From an uncultured Kiloniellales bacterium (GTDB lineage Bacteria > Pseudomonadota > Alphaproteobacteria > Kiloniellales > JAKSDN01), in NCBI GenBank assembly GCA_937974415.1, contig CALJXB010000111.1, positions 1 to 8,271 of the forward strand: DNA of 8,271 nucleotides, read 5' to 3'. The notes beneath the pieces were generated by a model. That model was given only the letters and a program-made list of their open reading frames with translations. It did not search any database and had not been told where the DNA came from. Shown here in pieces: positions 6,022 to 8,271 of this stretch. The position numbers were made by a program, and so were the translations under genes. Position 1 is the stretch's first letter. Each line of letters begins with the position of its first letter.

Positions 6022-6390
6022 TTACTTCGGCAAGGAGGTGTAGTAGGCGATGCGTTCTTCGACAACACCCTCGTCAGCCACTTTGATGAGGGCGCTACCG
6101 GCAAGAGCGGTGCCGGGAACCGTGAACCAGGCCCAGATCGAGACCGGCGTTTCGTCGTCCTTGATGACGACCTCGCTCATGTCCATCAGCGTGTCGTGGG
6201 CCTCTCCGGCGCGCAACTCGGCCACCGCAGACTTCAAACCGGCGATGTAGTCGGGCAGGGCGTCGCGGTCGATCTTGCCGACGTTGGGATCGTCCAGCAC
6301 CATGTCGGGCGATACGGCGCTCATGATCTTCTCGCTGTCGCCCAGGGTCCAACCCTCGGCATAGGCCGCGATGGTGTCTTGAATGCTCAT
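6022..6390 (-). CDS. Stand-alone SnoaL/NTF2-like protein
   Basis: Seen: 122 residues starting MSIQDTIAAYAEGWTLGDSE. A GGGAG site lies nine bases upstream of ATG 6390. A longer in-frame reading from 6456 has no ribosome site and adds a charged, non-conserved leader. The protein matches the N-terminal domain of its neighbour along its length: AYxEGW near the start, DDP at 33-35, and G-AL-K-D-G then ERI-YY at the C-terminus. No signal peptide or membrane segment is present. Known: SnoaL-like proteins are small alpha+beta barrels that include polyketide cyclases, ketosteroid isomerases, epoxide hydrolases and non-enzymatic binding proteins. I see no set of catalytic residues that picks one. Its stop is 54 bases upstream of the SnoaL-cupin start on the same strand, suggesting an operon and possibly a heteromeric pair, because this fold often dimerises. 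Confidence 0.85.
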   Translation of the reverse strand: MSIQDTIAAYAEGWTLGDSEKIMSAVSPDMVLDDPNVGKIDRDALPDYIAGLKSAVAELRAGEAHDTLMDMSEVVIKDDETPVSIWAWFTVPGTALAGSALIKVADEGVVEERIAYYTSLPK

Positions 6391-6419
6391 GATTCGGTGC
6401 TCCCGTCGTTTCATGCCAT

Positions 6420-6431
6420 GTGAAAACCACG
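6420..6431. repeat. Direct repeat copy 1, GTGAAAACCACG
   Basis: Nearly identical to the 12-mer at 6486-6497 (one mismatch, G to C at position 3). The copies are 66 bases apart, start to start, in the 130-base gap upstream of the SnoaL-like gene. It is a possible operator half-site. Spacing by multiples of about 11 bases would put both copies on one helix face. Chance is not excluded. Confidence 0.3.
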
Positions 6432-6444
6432 GGCTAGTATGGCG

Positions 6445-6476
6445 ACGGCCGGTCATCGCAGTGTGGCCGGCGCCGT
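6445..6476. other. Inverted repeat between the regulator and the SnoaL gene
   Basis: ACGGCCGG (6445-6452) pairs with CCGGCGCCGT (6467-6476) with a two-base bulge and a 14-base loop. It lies between the stop of the BTAD protein (6521) and the start of the SnoaL gene (6390), flanked by the two 12-mer repeats. No T-run follows on the minus strand, so it is a weak terminator candidate for the BTAD gene, or simply GC-rich sequence. Confidence 0.25.
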
Positions 6477-6485
6477 TGCAGGGGC

Positions 6486-6497
6486 GTCAAAACCACG
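6486..6497. repeat. Direct repeat copy 2, GTCAAAACCACG
   Basis: Partner of the 12-mer at 6420-6431. On the minus strand this copy overlaps TTGACG (6485-6490), a good -35 hexamer, but no acceptable -10 lies 16-18 bases downstream. It is therefore only a hint of a promoter or operator for the SnoaL genes. Confidence 0.3.
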
Positions 6498-6520
6498 TCA
6501 GAGCGCGGATATTCCTGTGG

Positions 6521-8271
6521 TCACGCGGGAAGACCGGCCCGCAGAAGCGACCTCACTTCGAACTTGCGCCGGGCATCATCGCGGAATGGATTGTTGGCGC
6601 ACCACGCCCGGGCGGAGAACTGCGGCTCGAGCGCCAGCAGCTTCTTCGCCACCGGTTCGGCCTCCGCCAGGCGGCCGGTTTCGCCAAAGATCGTTGCGAG
6701 GTTGGCGTAAGGAATGGCCACATCCGGGTCGCGCCGGGCCGACTCCTGAAAGATCGCGACAGACGTCTCCACATCGCCGTTGATCCAATGGCCGCGCCCG
6801 AGCGTGTTCAGATACCAAACCGGATGGGACGGGCTCAGCCGCACCGCGCGGGTGATCTGCGCGATGGCGATCCTCCAATCGCCGGCGTAGCTATGGGCGT
6901 AGGCGCAAAGGGCCGCCACATAGGAGTGATTTGGTGCTGAAAGGCAGGCCCGCTCGAAGGTGGCCAAGGCCTCGTCGTGGCGGCCAAGGTGAAGTTCGGT
7001 CACCGCCAGCAGCGTAAGACCGTCCGGTAGATGCGAATCCATGCGCAAGGACCGGTGCGCCAGTTCGTACGCCGTGCCCAGCGATTCGTCCCGCCGCTCC
7101 GACCAGTCCCACCGGGCCTCGACCCAATAGGTCCAGCCCAAAACCGCCCAGGCAGCGGCGAACTCTGGATCGATGCGAGTCGCTTCAAGGGCAAGGTCTC
7201 GCGCCTTTGGGATCTCGTCGCGATGATGGGAGTGATACTTCTCGGTCGCCCGGACGATATTCTCCCAGGCTTTGAGGTCCCGCGTGCCGCGTGCCCAGAC
7301 GCGCGCCTGCTCGCCGTCGGTCAGCTGGACCTGAAGGGCCGAGACCACTTCTCTGGTGATCTCGTCCTGGAGGCCCAAAAAATCGCCGCGCGAGCGGTCG
7401 TAGCGGTCAGCCCAGATCTGGTGACCGCTCGAAGCGTCGATCAGCTGGGCCGTCACCCGCACTTGATCGCCGCCGATCTGCACCGCGCCGCTCAAGACAT
7501 GGCGCACGCCTTGGTCCCGGCTGACTTGCTGCGGGCTGACGTCCTGGTCTTTGTATTGCCTCGTGGAGGCGCGGGCGACCACCAGAATCTTCGACACCTT
7601 GGAGAGCGCCGTCACGATGTCTTCGGCCAGGCCCTCGGCAATGGTATCTTCCGTCTGGGTGCCGGAAATCGCGGTGAACGTCATGACGGCGATGGAGGGG
7701 CCGTCGGGGAGGGGCGGGCGAACCGGGCCGACCGTCATGGCGCCATCGCCATCCGGTGTGCTGTCGGGCCCGCGAATTTTCGCCACCAGCTCCCGGGTGA
7801 CCGCTTCGGGCGAGACCCCGAGCTGATCTTGCAAATGGGCCTTGAGGGTCTCGTATTGCCGCAGCGCCTCGGTCCTTCGGCCGGCCGCCGCAAAACAGCG
7901 AATCAGGATCCGGTGCGCGGCCTCGCTAAGGTCGTCCTGCGCCAGCGCCTGGCGGGCGAAGTCGAGAGCCGGCTGCGTCCGATCGGCCGCCAGTGCCGCT
8001 TCCGCCGCTGCGAGCATTGCGGCGACCGCTTGTTCCCTGACGCGCCACCGCTCCTCGGCCAGCCAGGACTCGAAAGCTTCCTCCTGCGTGGCGAAACCGG
8101 CAAGCAGGTCGCCAAGGTAAAGCCGACAGGCCGCCTCGACCTCGCTGGCCTGCTCTGTTGCCGCGCGGGCCTCGAACTCGCCGATGTCGCTCGCGATCAG
8201 TTGCCCGTCGAGCGACACCTCCGCATCGTTGGTGACGATAACCTCGCTGCCCAAGAGTTTCCGAAGACGGT
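6521..8271 (-). CDS. BTAD-domain regulator with TolB-like domain and TPR repeats, 5' end outside window
   Basis: Seen: 582 residues are visible and the frame runs open through the right edge, so the N-terminus is missing. The first residues, RLRKLLGSEVIVTNDAEVSL, match the tail of an OmpR/SARP-type winged helix. Residues about 29-167 are the bacterial transcriptional activator domain (GDLLAGFATQEEAFESWLAEE, then TEALRQYETLKAHLQ and GVSPEAVTREL). About 191-318 is a TolB-like domain (PSIAVMTFTAISG, EGLAEDIVTALSKV, RVTAQLIDASSGHQIWADRY). About 330-555 are tetratricopeptide repeats, and the end, LLRAGLPA, is typical of this architecture. Known: homologues are often labelled adenylate cyclase, but no cyclase catalytic domain is visible here. 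Inference: a cytoplasmic DNA-binding regulator whose C-terminal half senses a ligand or partner. The target is unknown; the SnoaL genes 130 bases downstream on the same strand are the nearest candidates. A TTG at 8254 is internal, not the start. Confidence 0.88.
   Translation of the reverse strand, partial: RLRKLLGSEVIVTNDAEVSLDGQLIASDIGEFEARAATEQASEVEAACRLYLGDLLAGFATQEEAFESWLAEERWRVREQAVAAMLAAAEAALAADRTQPALDFARQALAQDDLSEAAHRILIRCFAAAGRRTEALRQYETLKAHLQDQLGVSPEAVTRELVAKIRGPDSTPDGDGAMTVGPVRPPLPDGPSIAVMTFTAISGTQTEDTIAEGLAEDIVTALSKVSKILVVARASTRQYKDQDVSPQQVSRDQGVRHVLSGAVQIGGDQVRVTAQLIDASSGHQIWADRYDRSRGDFLGLQDEITREVVSALQVQLTDGEQARVWARGTRDLKAWENIVRATEKYHSHHRDEIPKARDLALEATRIDPEFAAAWAVLGWTYWVEARWDWSERRDESLGTAYELAHRSLRMDSHLPDGLTLLAVTELHLGRHDEALATFERACLSAPNHSYVAALCAYAHSYAGDWRIAIAQITRAVRLSPSHPVWYLNTLGRGHWINGDVETSVAIFQESARRDPDVAIPYANLATIFGETGRLAEAEPVAKKLLALEPQFSARAWCANNPFRDDARRKFEVRSLLRAGLPA

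Noticed and set aside
6391..6456. Longer N-terminus of the stand-alone SnoaL protein from ATG 6456 or 6414
   Set aside because: Neither has a Shine-Dalgarno sequence, and the paralogous domain in the fusion begins at the position matching ATG 6390.

Overview
The window is a GC-rich, densely coded bacterial chromosome segment. The gene families suggest an alphaproteobacterium, possibly of the Rhodospirillales type. That placement rests on family resemblance and base composition only, because there is no rRNA or other marker here. I see no mobile element, phage gene, tRNA, rRNA or CRISPR array, and no intergenic gap longer than about 210 bases.

Layout. (1) At the left edge, on the minus strand, is a thiamine-diphosphate enzyme of the acetolactate-synthase fold. 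It most resembles 5-guanidino-2-oxopentanoate decarboxylase (AruI) and its C-terminus is cut off by the window. (2) Divergent from it is a plus-strand block. It holds a small exported di-heme cytochrome c built from two copies of one domain, a Tat-exported multicopper oxidase with a complete set of copper ligands, a small secreted protein of unknown function, and a class I SAM-dependent methyltransferase. (3) Convergent with that block, on the minus strand, are a SnoaL/NTF2-like domain fused to a cupin domain, a stand-alone SnoaL/NTF2-like paralogue, and at the right edge a large regulator-like protein (end of a winged helix, BTAD, TolB-like domain, TPR repeats) whose N-terminus is cut off.

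How the genes may work together. The cytochrome and the multicopper oxidase are neighbours and are both predicted to act outside the cytoplasm, so a periplasmic electron-transfer pair is a reasonable hypothesis. The secreted protein and the methyltransferase are 44 bases apart and probably co-transcribed. The two SnoaL-like genes are clearly related in sequence and lie 54 bases apart in one orientation. The BTAD protein upstream of them is a candidate local regulator. No complete pathway can be read from the window.

The most unusual points are the duplicated heme domain with no conserved Met ligand and a conserved His instead, and the SnoaL-cupin fusion next to its own single-domain paralogue.
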